The position numbers were made by a program, and so were the translations under genes. DNA of 57,511 bases, taken from Clostridia bacterium. GTDB lineage: Bacteria > Bacillota > Clostridia > Oscillospirales > CAG-272. Under the pieces are notes generated by a model that ran no database searches, had not been told where the DNA came from, and saw only the letters and a program-made list of their open reading frames with translations. Below are positions 56,610-57,511 of the stretch, piece by piece. The DNA is taken from the NCBI GenBank assembly GCA_017461765.1, contig JAFTXO010000043.1, positions 1 through 57,511 of the forward strand, read 5' to 3'. Within the stretch, counting starts at the first letter, position 1. The number at the start of each line of letters is the position of its first letter.

Positions 56610-57511
56610 TTATGATTTTGCGTTGTCCTTTATGTTGGCGATCATGAGCTTCAATCTGTTTTCCTGATTTACATTCGTAGCGCTGGGGTCGTAGTCTATT
56701 GCTACTATGTTTGCTTCAGGATATTTTTCCTTTACTCTGCGGGACATTCCCTTTGCAACTATATGATTAGGCAAGCAACCAAAGGGCTGAGTGCAAACTA
56801 TATTTTCAGTTCCAGAGCTTGCAAGGCATCCCATTTCTGCGGTGATGAGCCAGCCCTCTCCCATCTTTACACCCTGATGGATGAGCTCGTCAGCTTCCTT
56901 ACGAAGCTCCTCAAAATCGTGCATTCCGCCAAAGCCGTACTTTTCTACCTTTTTAACGAGCTTTCTGTACATTCTTATAAGAATTTTATAAAGGAGAGCA
57001 CTTATTCGCGTCATCTTATTTTTAAAGCCGTAAAGCTTTCCGTCATTTACATTATTTATTACGCAGTAAAGAAGGTAATCCATAAGGCCGGGTACAACGG
57101 GCTCACAGCCCTCTTTAAGAAGGAATTTTTCAAGATTATTATTGGCAAGGGGCGAATATTTTACATATATCTCGCCTACTATGCCGACTCTCGGCTTATT
57201 TCTTTCTGTTCTTTGTATTTTTGAGAATGCTTCGAGTATATATTTATAATTCTTGCCTCTTTTGCCAAAACCGCCGTTTACTATTTTATCGGCAAGCATT
57301 TTCTGACAGTTATCAAGCACTCTATCGCTCTCGCCCTCATTTATCTCATACGGCTTACACTGATTATAGAGAGCCATCATAAGATCTCCGTAGAAAACGG
57401 CATTTAACATTCCAAAGATCATTGGAAGTGTAAATTTAAAGCCGTCACTTGATTCGGTATTCGAAAAATTGAAGGATATAACAGGAATTTGCGGATATTC
57501 CTTTTCAAATG
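56610..57511 (-). CDS. acyl-CoA dehydratase activase-related protein, C-terminal part (partial)
   Basis: The frame is open to the right window edge, so only the last 300 residues are seen; the ATG at 57422 is internal. Family features: AVFYGDLMMALYNQCKPYE, VGIVGEIYVKYSPLANNNLEKFL, GEGWLITAEM, CTQPFGCLPNHIVAKGM and IVAIDYDPSATNVNQENRLKLM. These mark the C-terminal region of the very long (~1,400-residue) BadF/HgdC-HgdB-like proteins annotated as 2-hydroxyacyl-CoA dehydratase activase-related. The Cys in TQPFGCLPNH is a likely Fe-S ligand. Function uncertain even for full-length members. Confidence 0.88.
   Translation of the reverse strand, partial: FEKEYPQIPVISFNFSNTESSDGFKFTLPMIFGMLNAVFYGDLMMALYNQCKPYEINEGESDRVLDNCQKMLADKIVNGGFGKRGKNYKYILEAFSKIQRTERNKPRVGIVGEIYVKYSPLANNNLEKFLLKEGCEPVVPGLMDYLLYCVINNVNDGKLYGFKNKMTRISALLYKILIRMYRKLVKKVEKYGFGGMHDFEELRKEADELIHQGVKMGEGWLITAEMGCLASSGTENIVCTQPFGCLPNHIVAKGMSRRVKEKYPEANIVAIDYDPSATNVNQENRLKLMIANIKDNAKS

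Overview
The window reads as chromosomal DNA of a low-GC, obligately anaerobic, fermentative member of the Bacillota, most likely a gut-type Clostridia and probably a spore-former. Supporting signs are an electron-bifurcating-type [FeFe] hydrogenase (HydCBA), bifunctional AdhE, a PTS, L27 with the cleavable N-terminal extension plus its protease Prp, a two-gene SUF system, a SpoVT segment, and many SigA-type promoters with an exact 17-bp spacer and a TGATAAAAT/TACAAT -10. No organism name can be given from sequence alone.

Layout. 1-2420: right end of an integrative mobile element (3' end of a probable mobilization protein, a small ICE-type protein, and a large serine recombinase). The recombinase frame runs directly into the last ~150 codons of spoVT, which suggests the element sits inside spoVT. 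2870-4625: terminator, structured intergenic DNA, a leaderless CwlC-like amidase, and a TtcA-like PP-loop protein. 4638-8990: polyamine transporter operon potA-potB-potCD (permease/binding-protein fusion). 9052-11270: small membrane protein plus M50 protease, and divergent rarA. 11285-15160: metF - MetH reactivation protein - short metH. 15211-17100: orphan 3' gene fragment and a DUF4091/GH123-like protein. 17097-22233: sufC-sufBD-adhE-APH-like kinase. 22293-23440: rplU-prp-rpmA. 23552-28400: lacZ with a membrane protein, an SDR, and an XRE regulator. 28447-33470: ptsG-like EIICBA - ptsH - ptsI, flanked by two DUF2500-like proteins. 33499-38660: mrp-hydC-hydB-hydA. 38687-40403: B12-binding radical SAM protein. 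40480-44350: exopolysaccharide genes (CpsB, Wzz, BY-kinase, polymerase/ligase). 44353-46471: beta-helix lipoprotein; then purC, a YwaF-like protein, an FtsX/MacB-type ABC exporter, an IS3 remnant, a HAD phosphatase with a glycerol-1-phosphate dehydrogenase, a non-coding region with tRNA-Arg(CCT), radC, a GT2 glycosyltransferase, and the C-terminal part of an acyl-CoA dehydratase activase-related protein running off the window.

Physiology suggested by the genes together: sugars enter via PTS and LacZ; reductant leaves as ethanol (AdhE) and H2 (HydABC, with Mrp as Fe-S carrier encoded first in the same operon); Fe-S clusters come from a minimal SufC/SufBD pair; methionine is made by a B12-dependent MetH whose reactivation domain is a separate protein.

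The most notable observation is the recombinase/spoVT read-through. It would make spoVT another sporulation gene interrupted by a serine-recombinase element, comparable to the sigK skin elements. Other points worth following: a SigK-like promoter in front of the amidase, a Ser in place of the second Cys of the hydrogenase TSCCP motif, an HPr with Lys at the regulatory Ser46, a mosaic wzz gene, and unassigned structured RNAs next to the tRNA.
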